Positions 38,604 through 52,896 of a stretch of DNA of 64,000 bases are shown in pieces. The position numbers were made by a program, and so were the translations under genes. The stretch spans positions 118,342,573-118,406,572 of the forward strand of contig CM068367.1 of the NCBI GenBank assembly GCA_034769895.1. The letters are read 5' to 3'. The DNA comes from Magicicada septendecula (lineage: Eukaryota > Arthropoda > Insecta > Hemiptera > Cicadidae). Numbering within the stretch: the first letter of the stretch is position 1; every line of letters starts with the position of its first letter. Under the pieces are notes generated by a model. The model was not told the origin of the DNA. It was given only the letters and a program-made list of their open reading frames with translations, and did no database searches.

Positions 38604-40984
38604 TGTGACGATTTTAAAAACATCGAAAATCGCACAAATAAAAATTTTTAATAAGTAAGAGTATTATCCACCCTTACCTATACCCAGATTCCTGAATCAA
38701 CTTGAAATTGTCCAGTACCAACACGCCAAGAAAGGTATTAAGTAAAGAATAATAATAATAATTACTTTAATTATTAAAAATGCGACTATATAAATAAAGA
38801 AATCTCTAAGTCGTAATAAAGTTAACATAAAGTACTTACATTCTAATTAATGAATAATTAATAATATATAAAGTACGAACTATTTTCTTAGTGCGTAAAT
38901 ACGCACCAGCTTACTGAGTCCTCGCCCCTAAACTATACGCGCATTCGCCAGTAGAACTTCGTCATGAAAAGATGTGAGTTTTGTGTTGTCTACATATACG
39001 TAAGTGTATGCCGTTAAACGAATATCCAGTGTAAGATGATTTTATTTTGAAAAATGTAGTGTGTGTAGAGTTAGGAAGAATATACAGAAAGAAAAAATTA
39101 GCCAACACATCTCTTTTAAAAATATAAAACTGTAAGTTGTAAGATATGTAACTACCAGACTTTAGTACTGCAAAGTAAGAACTATAATTAAGGTGTAAAA
39201 TGTGAACTACAAAATCTGGACGAAGAAAACTCCAACTACAACAGTATGAACTTCAAGTAAAAAAACCGATCGTCGAGAGCAGATATAATCAACCCGATGT
39301 AGCTTCAAGAGGAACCACGAACTCCACCCTAGAAGACGACAGGAGATGACACCCAAGGACCCAACAACAACCTCATATTAAATTCAGGTGATATCCAAAC
39401 ACAACATTTGTAAATTTTCGTTTCAATAAGAGAAGTAACAAAAGAACACTAAAGAACTTTAATAATGTAAAGAAGAAATTATCAGATTTGTAATTTTTGT
39501 AATGTAGTAGTAGTAACAGCAATATATAGATAAATGTAAGATAATAATGTAGATTACCACCAATATTATTCTTCCAATAATTTGGTTGAAGTTTGTGATA
39601 AATTAATTATTTTGAGAAAGTTCAGACCCGGATCCGAGGTATTTAAAACAAACATCTAGATGAGTAATTTTTGAGTTAAAAGGAATAATAAACTTAATAT
39701 CTTCAAAGCATTAAAAGCAGTATTTACTAAAGTAAATTTTCTTTAAAAAGAAACAAAGTCAAACATAATATTTGATTAGTAATAAAGAGATGTTTTCGGT
39801 AACACCAAATGAGTGAATAAATTTGTGCAAACCTTGTCAATTTCCTATGTCATAATTGTGTTGTAATTTGTTGGTAAGGATGTTTTACTAACAACGGCAG
39901 CTAGTTTAATTAACTGGTAAAGAATTGAACTAGTTCCCGACTTGTGTGTTGTCTTAACAAGGGAGACGTCACAAAATTGCGCCACTCTGCTACTTTGAAA
40001 AAAGAAATAATTATGTTGCTGTTGTTGTGTAATTTTATAATTCGTTAACAATAACTTGGACAAACATAAATTTATTCACTCAGAAATAAACAAAAAATAA
40101 GTGAGTAACATTTTAATTATGTTATAATAATATTAGTATCGCGACTTTGCCGTATTAAACAAGTCATCGCTTGTAAGTATTCCATTCCAAACCTGTCGGT
40201 AGAAGCCAGTCTGTTCATGTTAAATACGTGTTGAGGAATGTAAACTCTCCCCTTTGTATGCACTCATCTCATTCATAACCTCCCCTCGCTAAACCAAACA
40301 AACCACCTTAGCCACGCTCTTTCTTGTTTTGAATTGTCCTAAATTACCACCCTAGACGACTCCCCAAAACAGCTGACCCTTTGTGCCATTGTTAAAGCAA
40401 TGAACTTTTCATATATGAAATTTCTCTCCTCTATACGATGGTATTAGTTTTTGTTTTGATTAATTATATATGTCAGTACAGAAAATTGAATTGTTGTGAG
40501 ATAAGTTTATGTTGATTAATTAATATAAGATTCCATATGTAATAAGAATTAACTTCGTGAAGTTCCGCTTCTCTCTGTAGCATAAGATGTTAGGATTAAC
40601 AATAATCTAGAGTGTAGTATGGGATCCTCTTTAGATTATATTAGAGATAATTTGATGATATATAATTGAGAATTATATATGTGTAACGTAACAAGTCACA
40701 ACGGCGCCGACTGAAAAGGGTAATGATGGGGGCAGAAAGGTGCCAAGAGATCATTAAATGAGTGCTGAAAGCTAACTTGTGTAGTTAGAGTAAGCCGATG
40801 TCAGTCGGGCCACGATATTGTGAGTTACGGATAATTAGGGAAATTAGCATTAAGGATTAAAATATAAGTTAATACTGTAAGAAGTGAGAGAAAGGGAATT
40901 TCACGAAAGATAAAAATATAATTGTTTATTAGATTTTCTATTATTATTCCACCACCCCGTTTTTCGTAGTTAAGTGCAGGAGGA
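38604..40984 (+). mobile_element. array unit 7 (2,381 bp)
   Basis: LTR 38604-40700, internal 40701-40984. First unit lacking the 7-bp AATTTTT. Has AAAATCTGGAC like unit 13 and a private A in CAGAAAGAAAAAA (near 39091). Confidence 0.85.
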
Positions 40985-43365
40985 TGTGACGATTTTAAAA
41001 ACATCGAAAATCGCACAAATAAAAATTTTTAATAAGTAAGAGTATTATCCACCCTTACCTATACCCAGATTCCTGAATCAACTTGAAATTGTCCAGTACC
41101 AACACGCCAAGAAAGGTATTAAGTAAAGAATAATAATAATAATTACTTTAATTATTAAAAATGCGACTATATAAATAAAGAAATCTCTAAGTCGTAATAA
41201 AGTTAACATAAAGTACTTACATTATAATTAATGAATAATTAATAATATATAAAGTACGAACTATTTTCTTAGTGCGTAAATACGCACCAGCTTACTGAGT
41301 CCTCGCCCCTAAACTATACGCGCATTCGCCAGTAGAACTTCGTCATGAAAAGATGTGAGTTTTGTGTTGTCTACATATACGTAAGTGTATGCCGTTAAAC
41401 GAATATCCAGTGTAAGATGATTTTATTTTGAAAAATGTAGTGTGTGTAGAGTTAGGAAGAATATACAGAAAGGAAAAATTAGCCAACACATCTCTTTTAA
41501 AAATATAAAACTGTAAGTTGTAAGATATGTAACTACCAGACTTTAGTACTGCAAAGTAAGAACTATAATTAAGGTGTAAAATGTGAACTACAAAATCCGG
41601 ACGAAGAAAACTCCAACTACAACAGTATGAACTTCAAGTAAAAAAACCGATCGTCGAGAGCAGATATAATCAACCCGATGTAGCTTCAAGAGGAACCACG
41701 AACTCCACCCTAGAAGACGACAGGAGATGACACCCAAGGACCCAACAACAACCTCATATTAAATTCAGGTGATATCCAAACACAACATTTGTAAATTTTC
41801 GTTTCAATAAGAGAAGTAACAAAAGAACACTAAAGAACTTTAATAATGTAAAGAAGAAATTATCAGATTTGTAATTTTTGTAATGTAGTAGTAGTAACAG
41901 CAATATATAGATAAATGTAAGATAATAATGTAGATTACCACCAATATTATTCTTCCAATAATTTGGTTGAAGTTTGTGATAAATTAATTATTTTGAGAAA
42001 GTTCAGACCCGGATCCGAGGTATTTAAAACAAGCATCTAGATGAGTAATTTTTGAGTTAAAAGGAATAATAAACTTAATATCTTCAAAGCATTAAAAGCA
42101 GTATTTACTAAAGTAAATTTTCTTTAAAAAGAAACAAAGTCAAACATAATATTTGATTAGTAATAAAGAGATGTTTTCGGTAACACCAAATGAGTGAATA
42201 AATTTGTGCAAACCTTGTCAATTTCCTATGTCATAATTGTGTTGTAATTTGTTGGTAAGGATGTTTTACTAACAACGGCAGCTAGTTTAATTAACTGGTA
42301 AAGAATTGAACTAGTTCCCGACTTGTGTGTTGTCTTAACAAGGGAGACGTCACAAAATTGCGCCACTCTGCTACTTTGAAAAAAGAAATAATTATGTTGC
42401 TGTTGTTGTGTAATTTTATAATTCGTTAACAATAACTTGGACAAACATAAATTTATTCACTCAGAAATAAACAAAAAATAAGTGAGTAACATTTTAATTA
42501 TGTTATAATAATATTAGTATCGCGACTTTGCCGTATTAAACAAGTCATCGCTTGTAAGTATTCCATTCCAAACCTGTCGGTAGAAGCCAGTCTGTTCATG
42601 TTAAATACGTGTTGAGGAATGTAAACTCTCCCCTTTGTATGCACTCATCTCATTCATAACCTCCCCTCGCTAAACCAAACAAACCACCTTAGCCACGCTC
42701 TTTCTTGTTTTGAATTGTCCTAAATTACCACCCTAGACGACTCCCCAAAACAGCTGACCCTTTGTGCCATTGTTAAAGCAATGAACTTTTCATATATGAA
42801 ATTTCTCTCCTCTATACGATGGTATTAGTTTTTGTTTTGATTAATTATATATGTCAGTACAGAAAATTGAATTGTTGTGAGATAAGTTTATGTTGATTAA
42901 TTAATATAAGATTCCATATGTAATAAGAATTAACTTCGTGAAGTTCCGCTTCTCTCTGTAGCATAAGATGTTAGGATTAACAATAATCTAGAGTGTAGTA
43001 TGGGATCCTCTTTAGATTATATTAGAGATAATTTGATGATATATAATTGAGAATTATATATGTGTAACGTAACAAGTCACAACGGCGCCGACTGAAAAGG
43101 GTAATGATGGGGGCAGAAAGGTGCCAAGAGATCATTAAATGAGTGCTGAAAGCTAACTTGTGTAGTTAGAGTAAGCCGATGTCAGTCGGGCCACGATATT
43201 GTGAGTTACGGATAATTAGGGAAATTAGCATTAAGGATTAAAATATAAGTTAATACTGTAAGAAGTGAGAGAAAGGGAATTTCACGAAAGATAAAAATAT
43301 AATTGTTTATTAGATTTTCTATTATTATTCCACCACCCCGTTTTTCGTAGTTAAGTGCAGGAGGA
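40985..43365 (+). mobile_element. array unit 8 (2,381 bp)
   Basis: LTR 40985-43081, internal 43082-43365. Has CATTATAATTAA (near 41220) as do units 9, 14 and 15, and ACAAGCATCTAG (near 42033) shared only with unit 9. Confidence 0.85.
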
Positions 43366-45746
43366 TGTGACGATTTTAAAAACATCGAAAATCGCACAAA
43401 TAAAAATTTTTAATAAGTAAGAGTATTATCCACCCTTACCTATACCCAGATTCCTGAATCAACTTGAAATTGTCCAGTACCAACACGCCAAGAAAGGTAT
43501 TAAGTAAAGAATAATAATAATAATTACTTTAATTATTAAAAATGCGACTATATAAATAAAGAAATCTCTAAGTCGTAATAAAGTTAACATAAAGTACTTA
43601 CATTATAATTAATGAATAATTAATAATATATAAAGTACGAACTATTTTCTTAGTGCGTAAATACGCACCAGCTTACTGAGTCCTCGCCCCTAAACTATAC
43701 GCGCATTCGCCAGTAGAACTTCGTCATGAAAAGATGTGAGTTTTGTGTTGTCTACATATACGTAAGTGTATGCCGTTAAACGAATATCCAGTGTAAGATG
43801 ATTTTATTTTGAAAAATGTAGTGTGTGTAGAGTTAGGAAGAATATACAGAAAGGAAAAATTAGCCAACACATCTCTTTTAAAAATATAAAACTGTAAGTT
43901 GTAAGATATGTAACTACCAGACTTTAGTACTGCAAAGTAAGAACTATAATTAAGGTGTAAAATGTGAACTACAAAATCCGGACGAAGAAAACTCCAACTA
44001 CAACAGTATGAACTTCAAGTAAAAAAACCGATCGTCGAGAGCAGATATAATCAACCCGATGTAGCTTCAAGAGGAACCACGAACTCCACCCTAGAAGACG
44101 ACAGGAGATGACACCCAAGGACCCAACAACAACCTCATATTAAATTCAGGTGATATCCAAACACAACATTTGTAAATTTTCGTTTCAATAAGAGAAGTAA
44201 CAAAAGAACACTAAAGAACTTTAATAATGTAAAGAAGAAATTATCAGATTTGTAATTTTTGTAATGTAGTAGTAGTAACAGCAATATATAGATAAATGTA
44301 AGATAATAATGTAGATTACCACCAATATTATTCTTCCAATAATTTGGTTGAAGTTTGTGATAAATTAATTATTTTGAGAAAGTTCAGACCCGGATCCGAG
44401 GTATTTAAAACAAGCATCTAGATGAGTAATTTTTGAGTTAAAAGGAATAATAAACTTAATATCTTCAAAGCATTAAAAGCAGTATTTACTAAAGTAAATT
44501 TTCTTTAAAAAGAAACAAAGTCAAACATAATATTTGATTAGTAATAAAGAGATGTTTTCGGTAACACCAAATGAGTGAATAAATTTGTGCAAACCTTGTC
44601 AATTTCCTATGTCATAATTGTGTTGTAATTTGTTGGTAAGGATGTTTTACTAACAACGGCAGCTAGTTTAATTAACTGGTAAAGAATTGAACTAGTTCCC
44701 GACTTGTGTGTTGTCTTAACAAGGGAGACGTCACAAAATTGCGCCACTCTGCTACTTTGAAAAAAGAAATAATTATGTTGCTGTTGTTGTGTAATTTTAT
44801 AATTCGTTAACAATAACTTGGACAAACATAAATTTATTCACTCAGAAATAAACAAAAAATAAGTGAGTAACATTTTAATTATGTTATAATAATATTAGTA
44901 TCGCGACTTTGCCGTATTAAACAAGTCATCGCTTGTAAGTATTCCATTCCAAACCTGTCGGTAGAAGCCAGTCTGTTCATGTTAAATACGTGTTGAGGAA
45001 TGTAAACTCTCCCCTTTGTATGCACTCATCTCATTCATAACCTCCCCTCGCTAAACCAAACAAACCACCTTAGCCACGCTCTTTCTTGTTTTGAATTGTC
45101 CTAAATTACCACCCTAGACGACTCCCCAAAACAGCTGACCCTTTGTGCCATTGTTAAAGCAATGAACTTTTCATATATGAAATTTCTCTCCTCTATACGA
45201 TGGTATTAGTTTTTGTTTTGATTAATTATATATGTCAGTACAGAAAATTGAATTGTTGTGAGATAAGTTTATGTTGATTAATTAATATAAGATTCCATAT
45301 GTAATAAGAATTAACTTCGTGAAGTTCCGCTTCTCTCTGTAGCATAAGATGTTAGGATTAACAATAATCTAGAGTGTAGTATGGGATCCTCTTTAGATTA
45401 TATTAGAGATAATTTGATGATATATAATTGAGAATTATATATGTGTAACGTAACAAGTCACAACGGCGCCGACTGAAAAGGGTAATGATGGGGGCAGAAA
45501 GGTGCCAAGAGATCATTAAATGAGTGCTGAAAGCTAACTTGTGTAGTTAGAGTAAGCCGATGTCAGTCGGGCCACGATATTGTGAGTTACGGATAATTAG
45601 GGAAATTAGCATTAAGGATTAAAATATAAGTTAATACTGTAAGAAGTGAGAGAAAGGGAATTTCACGAAAGATAAAAATATAATTGTTTATTAGATTTTC
45701 TATTATTATTCCACCACCCCGTTTTTCGTAGTTAAGTGCAGGAGGA
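43366..45746 (+). mobile_element. array unit 9 (2,381 bp)
   Basis: LTR 43366-45462, internal 45463-45746. Variants as unit 8; a recent neighbour duplicate of it. Confidence 0.85.
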
Positions 45747-48127
45747 TGTGACGATTTTAAAAACATCGAAAATCGCACAAATAAAAATTTTTAATAAGTA
45801 AGAGTATTATCCACCCTTACCTATACCCAGATTCCTGAATCAACTTGAAATTGTCCAGTACCAACACGCCAAGAAAGGTATTAAGTAAAGAATAATAATA
45901 ATAATTACTTTAATTATTAAAAATGCGACTATATAAATAAAGAAATCTCTAAGTCGTAATAAAGTTAACATAAAGTACTTACATTCTAATTAATGAATAA
46001 TTAATAATATATAAAGTACGAACTATTTTCTTAGTGCGTAAATACGCACCAGCTTACTGAGTCCTCGCCCCTAAACTATACGCGCATTCGCCAGTAGAAC
46101 TTCGTCATGAAAAGATGTGAGTTTTGTGTTGTCTACATATACGTAAGTGTATGCCGTTAAACGAATATCCAGTGTAAGATGATTTTATTTTGAAAAATGT
46201 AGTGTGTGTAGAGTTAGGAAGAATATACAGAAAGGAAAAATTAGCCAACACATCTCTTTTAAAAATATAAAACTGTAAGTTGTAAGATATGTAACTACCA
46301 GACTTTAGTACTGCAAAGTAAGAACTATAATTAAGGTGTAAAATGTGAACTACAAAATCCGGACGAAGAAAACTCCAACTACAACAGTATGAACTTCAAG
46401 TAAAAAAACCGATCGTCGAGAGCAGATATAATCAACCCGATGTAGCTTCAAGAGGAACCACGAACTCCACCCTAGAAGACGACAGGAGATGACACCCAAG
46501 GACCCAACAACAACCTCATATTAAATTCAGGTGATATCCAAACACAACATTTGTAAATTTTCGTTTCAATAAGTGAAGTAACAAAAGAACACTAAAGAAC
46601 TTTAATAATGTAAAGAAGAAATTATCAGATTTGTAATTTTTGTAATGTAGTAGTAGTAACAGCAATATATAGATAAATGTAAGATAATAATGTAGATTAC
46701 CACCAATATTATTCTTCCAATAATTTGGTTGAAGTTTGTGATAAATTAATTATTTTGAGAAAGTTCAGACCCGGATCCGAGGTATTTAAAACAAACATCT
46801 AGATGAGTAATTTTTGAGTTAAAAGGAATAATAAACTTAATATCTTCAAAGCATTAAAAGCAGTATTTACTAAAGTAAATTTTCTTTAAAAAGAAACAAA
46901 GTCAAACATAATATTTGATTAGTAATAAAGAGATGTTTTCGGTAACACCAAATGAGTGAATAAATTTGTGCAAACCTTGTCAATTTCCTATGTCATAATT
47001 GTGTTGTAATTTGTTGGTAAGGATGTTTTACTAACAACGGCAGCTAGTTTAATTAACTGGTAAAGAATTGAACTAGTTCCCGACTTTTGTGTTGTCTTAA
47101 CAAGGGAGACGTCACAAAATTGCGCCACTCTGCTACTTTGAAAAAAGAAATAATTATGTTGCTGTTGTTGTGTAATTTTATAATTCGTTAACAATAACTT
47201 GGACAAACATAAATTTATTCACTCAGAAATAAACAAAAAATAAGTGAGTAACATTTTAATTATGTTATAATAATATTAGTATCGCGACTTTGCCGTATTA
47301 AACAAGTCATCGCTTGTAAGTATTCCATTCCAAACCTGTCGGTAGAAGCCAGTCTGTTCATGTTAAATACGTGTTGAGGAATGTAAACTCTCCCCTTTGT
47401 ATGCACTCATCTCATTCATAACCTCCCCTCGCTAAACCAAACAAACCACCTTAGCCACGCTCTTTCTTGTTTTGAATTGTCCTAAATTACCACCCTAGAC
47501 GACTCCCCAAAACAGCTGACCCTTTGTGCCATTGTTAAAGCAATGAACTTTTCATATATGAAATTTCTCTCCTCTATACGATGGTATTAGTTTTTGTTTT
47601 GATTAATTATATATGTCAGTACAGAAAATTGAATTGTTGTGAGATAAGTTTATGTTGATTAATTAATATAAGATTCCATATGTAATAAGAATTAACTTCG
47701 TGAAGTTCCGCTTCTCTCTGTAGCATAAGATGTTAGGATTAACAATAATCTAGAGTGTAGTATGGGATCCTCTTTAGATTATATTAGAGATAATTTGATG
47801 ATATATAATTGAGAATTATATATGTGTAACGTAACAAGTCACAACGGCGCCGACTGAAAAGGGTAATGATGGGGGCAGAAAGGTGCCAAGAGATCATTAA
47901 ATGAGTGCTGAAAGCTAACTTGTGTAGTTAGAGTAAGCCGATGTCAGTCGGGCCACGATATTGTGAGTTACGGATAATTAGGGAAATTAGCATTAAGGAT
48001 TAAAATATAAGTTAATACTGTAAGAAGTGAGAGAAAGGGAATTTCACGAAAGATAAAAATATAATTGTTTATTAGATTTTCTATTATTATTCCACCACCC
48101 CGTTTTTCGTAGTTAAGTGCAGGAGGA
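45747..48127 (+). mobile_element. array unit 10 (2,381 bp)
   Basis: LTR 45747-47843, internal 47844-48127. Carries AATAAGTGAAG (T at 46574), shared only with unit 16, and GACTTTTGTG. Confidence 0.85.
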
Positions 48128-50508
48128 TGTGACGATTTTAAAAACATCGAAAATCGCACAAATAAAAATTTTTAATAAGTAAGAGTATTATCCACCCTTA
48201 CCTATACCCAGATTCCTGAATCAACTTGAAATTGTCCAGTACCAACACGCCAAGAAAGGTATTAAGTAAAGAATAATAATAATAATTACTTTAATTATTA
48301 AAAATGCGACTATATAAATAAAGAAATCTCTAAGTCGTAATAAAGTTAACATAAAGTACTTACATTCTAATTAATGAATAATTAATAATATATAAAGTAC
48401 GAACTATTTTCTTAGTGCGTAAATACGCACCAGCTTACTGAGTCCTCGCCCCTAAACTATACGCGCATTCGCCAGTAGAACTTCGTCATGAAAAGATGTG
48501 AGTTTTGTGTTGTCTACATATACGTAAGTGTATGCCGTTAAACGAATATCCAGTGTAAGATGATTTTATTTTGAAAAATGTAGTGTGTGTAGAGTTAGGA
48601 AGAATATACAGAAAGGAAAAATTAGCCAACACATCTCTTTTAAAAATATAAAACTGTAAGTTGTAAGATATGTAACTACCAGACTTTAGTACTGCAAAGT
48701 AAGAACTATAATTAAGGTGTAAAATGTGAACTACAAAATCCGGACGAAGAAAACTCCAACTACAACAGTATGAACTTCAAGTAAAAAAACCGATCGTCGA
48801 GAGCAGATATAATCAACCCGATGTAGCTTCAAGAGGAACCACGAACTCCACCCTAGAAGACGACAGGAGATGACACCCAAGGACCCAACAACAACCTCAT
48901 ATTAAATTCAGGTGATATCCAAACACAACATTTGTAAATTTTCGTTTCAATAAGAGAAGTAACAAAAGAACACTAAAGAACTTTAATAATGTAAAGAAGA
49001 AATTATCAGATTTGTAATTTGTGTAATGTAGTAGTAGTAACAGCAATATATAGATAAATGTAAGATAATAATGTAGATTACCACCAATATTATTCTTCCA
49101 ATAATTTGGTTGAAGTTTGTGATAAATTAATTATTTTGAGAAAGTTCAGACCCGGATCCGAGGTATTTAAAACAAACATCTAGATGAGTAATTTTTGAGT
49201 TAAAAGGAATAATAAACTTAATATCTTCAAAGCATTAAAAGCAGTATTTACTAAAGTAAATTTTCTTTAAAAAGAAACAAAGTCAAACATAATATTTGAT
49301 TAGTAATAAAGAGATGTTTTCGGTAACACCAAATGAGTGAATAAATTTGTGCAAACCTTGTCAATTTCCTATGTCATAATTGTGTTGTAATTTGTTGGTA
49401 AGGATGTTTTACTAACAACGGCAGCTAGTTTAATTAACTGGTAAAGAATTGAACTAGTTCCCGACTTTTGTGTTGTCTTAACAAGGGAGACGTCACAAAA
49501 TTGCGCCACTCTGCTACTTTGAAAAAAGAAATAATTATGTTGCTGTTGTTGTGTAATTTTATAATTCGTTAACAATAACTTGGACAAACATAAATTTATT
49601 CACTCAGAAATAAACAAAAAATAAGTGAGTAACATTTTAATTATGTTATAATAATATTAGTATCGCGACTTTGCCGTATTAAACAAGTCATCGCTTGTAA
49701 GTATTCCATTCCAAACCTGTCGGTAGAAGCCAGTCTGTTCATGTTAAATACGTGTTGAGGAATGTAAACTCTCCCCTTTGTATGCACTCATCTCATTCAT
49801 AACCTCCCCTCGCTAAACCAAACAAACCACCTTAGCCACGCTCTTTCTTGTTTTGAATTGTCCTAAATTACCACCCTAGACGACTCCCCAAAACAGCTGA
49901 CCCTTTGTGCCATTGTTAAAGCAATGAACTTTTCATATATGAAATTTCTCTCCTCTATACGATGGTATTAGTTTTTGTTTTGATTAATTATATATGTCAG
50001 TACAGAAAATTGAATTGTTGTGAGATAAGTTTATGTTGATTAATTAATATAAGATTCCATATGTAATAAGAATTAACTTCGTGAAGTTCCGCTTCTCTCT
50101 GTAGCATAAGATGTTAGGATTAACAATAATCTAGAGTGTAGTATGGGATCCTCTTTAGATTATATTAGAGATAATTTGATGATATATAATTGAGAATTAT
50201 ATATGTGTAACGTAACAAGTCACAACGGCGCCGACTGAAAAGGGTAATGATGGGGGCAGAAAGGTGCCAAGAGATCATTAAATGAGTGCTGAAAGCTAAC
50301 TTGTGTAGTTAGAGTAAGCCGATGTCAGTCGGGCCACGATATTGTGAGTTACGGATAATTAGGGAAATTAGCATTAAGGATTAAAATATAAGTTAATACT
50401 GTAAGAAGTGAGAGAAAGGGAATTTCACGAAAGATAAAAATATAATTGTTTATTAGATTTTCTATTATTATTCCACCACCCCGTTTTTCGTAGTTAAGTG
50501 CAGGAGGA
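48128..50508 (+). mobile_element. array unit 11 (2,381 bp), last unit of block A
   Basis: LTR 48128-50224, internal 50225-50508. Carries TAATTTGTGTAATG (G at 49021), shared only with unit 17. Confidence 0.85.
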
Positions 50509-52896
50509 TGTGACGATTTTAAAAACATCGAAAATCGCACAAATAAAAATTTTTAATTTTTAATAAGTAAGAGTATTATCCACCCTTACCTATACCCAGA
50601 TTCCTGAATCAACTTGAAATTGTCCAGTACCAACACGCCAAGAAAGGTATTAAGTAAAGAATAATAATAATAATTACTTTAATTATTAAAAATGCGACTA
50701 TATAAATAAAGAAATCTCTAAGTCGTAATAAAGTTAACATAAAGTACTTACATTCTAATTAATGAATAATTAATAATATATAAAGTACGAACTATTTTCT
50801 TAGTGCGTAAATACGCACCAGCTTACTGAGTCCTCGCCCCTAAACTATACGCGCATTCGCCAGTAGAACTTCGTCATGAAAAGATGTGAGTTTTGTGTTG
50901 TCTACATATACGTAAGTGTATGCCGTTAAACGAATATCCAGTGTAAGATGATTTTATTTTGAAAAATGTAGTGTGTGTAGAGTTAAGAAGAATATACAGA
51001 AAGGAAAAATTAGCCAACACATCTCTTTTAAAAATATAAAACTGTAAGTTGTAAGATATGTAACTACCAGACTTTAGTACTGCAAAGTAAGAACTATAAT
51101 TAAGGTGTAAAATGTGAACTACAAAATCTGGACGAAGAAAACTCCAACTACAACAGTATGAACTTCAAGTAAAAAAACCGATCGTCGAGAGCAGATATAA
51201 TCAACCCGATGTAGCTTCAAGAGGAACCACGAACTCCACCCTAGAAGACGACAGGAGATGACACCCAAGGACCCAACAACAACCTCATATTAAATTCAGG
51301 TGATATCCAAACACAACATTTGTAAATTTTCGTTTCAATAAGAGAAGTAACAAAAGAACACTAAAGAACTTTAATAATGTAAAGAAGAAATTATCAGATT
51401 TGTAATTTTTGTAATGTAGTAGTAGTAACAGCAATATATAGATAAATGTAAGATAATAATGTAGATTACCACCAATATTATTCTTCCAATAATTTGGTTG
51501 AAGTTTGTGATAAATTAATTATTTTGAGAAAGTTCAGACCCGGATCCGAGGTATTTAAAACAAACATCTAGATGAGTAATTTTTGAGTTAAAAGGAATAA
51601 TAAACTTAATATCTTCAAAGCATTAAAAGCAGTATTTACTAAAGTAAATTTTCTTTAAAAAGAAACAAAGTCAAACATAATATTTGATTAGTAATAAAGA
51701 GATGTTTTCGGTAACACCAAATGAGTGAATAAATTTGTGCAAACCTTGTCAATTTCCTATGTCATAATTGTGTTGTAATTTGTTGGTAAGGATGTTTTAC
51801 TAACAACGGCAGCTAGTTTAATTAACTGGTAAAGAATTGAACTAGTTCCCGACTTGTGTGTTGTCTTAACAAGGGAGACGTCACAAAATTGCGCCACTCT
51901 GCTACTTTGAAAAAAGAAATAATTATGTTGCTGTTGTTGTGTAATTTTATAATTCGTTAACAATAACTTGGACAAACATAAATTTATTCACTCAGAAATA
52001 AACAAAAAATAAGTGAGTAACATTTTAATTATGTTATAATAATATTAGTATCGCGACTTTGCCGTATTAAACAAGTCATCGCTTGTAAGTATTCCATTCC
52101 AAACCTGTCGGTAGAAGCCAGTCTGTTCATGTTAAATACGTGTTGAGGAATGTAAACTCTCCCCTTTGTATGCACTCATCTCATTCATAACCTCCCCTCG
52201 CTAAACCAAACAAACCACCTTAGCCACGCTCTTTCTTGTTTTGAATTGTCCTAAATTACCACCCTAGACGACTCCCCAAAACAGCTGACCCTTTGTGCCA
52301 TTGTTAAAGCAATGAACTTTTCATATATGAAATTTCTCTCCTCTATACGATGGTATTAGTTTTTGTTTTGATTAATTATATATGTCAGTACAGAAAATTG
52401 AATTGTTGTGAGATAAGTTTATGTTGATTAATTAATATAAGATTCCATATGTAATAAGAATTAACTTCGTGAAGTTCCGCTTCTCTCTGTAGCATAAGAT
52501 GTTAGGATTAACAATAATCTAGAGTGTAGTATGGGATCCTCTTTAGATTATATTAGAGATAATTTGATATTATATAATTGAGAATTATATATGTGTAACG
52601 TAACAAGTCACAACGGCGCCGACTGAAAAGGGTAATGATGGGGGCAGAAAGGTGCCAAGAGATCATTAAATGAGTGCTGAAAGCTAACTTGTGTAGTTAG
52701 AGTAAGCCGATGTCAGTCGGGCCACGATATTGTGAGTTACGGATAATTAGGGAAATTAGCATTAAGGATTAAAATATAAGTTAATACTGTAAGAAGTGAG
52801 AGAAAGGGAATTTCACGAAAGATAAAAATATAATTGTTTATTAGATTTTCTATTATTATTCCACCACCCCGTTTTTCGTAGTTAAGTGCAGGAGGA
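50509..52896 (+). mobile_element. array unit 12 (2,388 bp), first unit of block B
   Basis: LTR 50509-52612, internal 52613-52896. The 7-bp AATTTTT reappears here after five short units, together with GAGTTAAGAAG, AAAATCTGGAC and GATATTATAT (52569-52570), exactly as in unit 6. Confidence 0.85.
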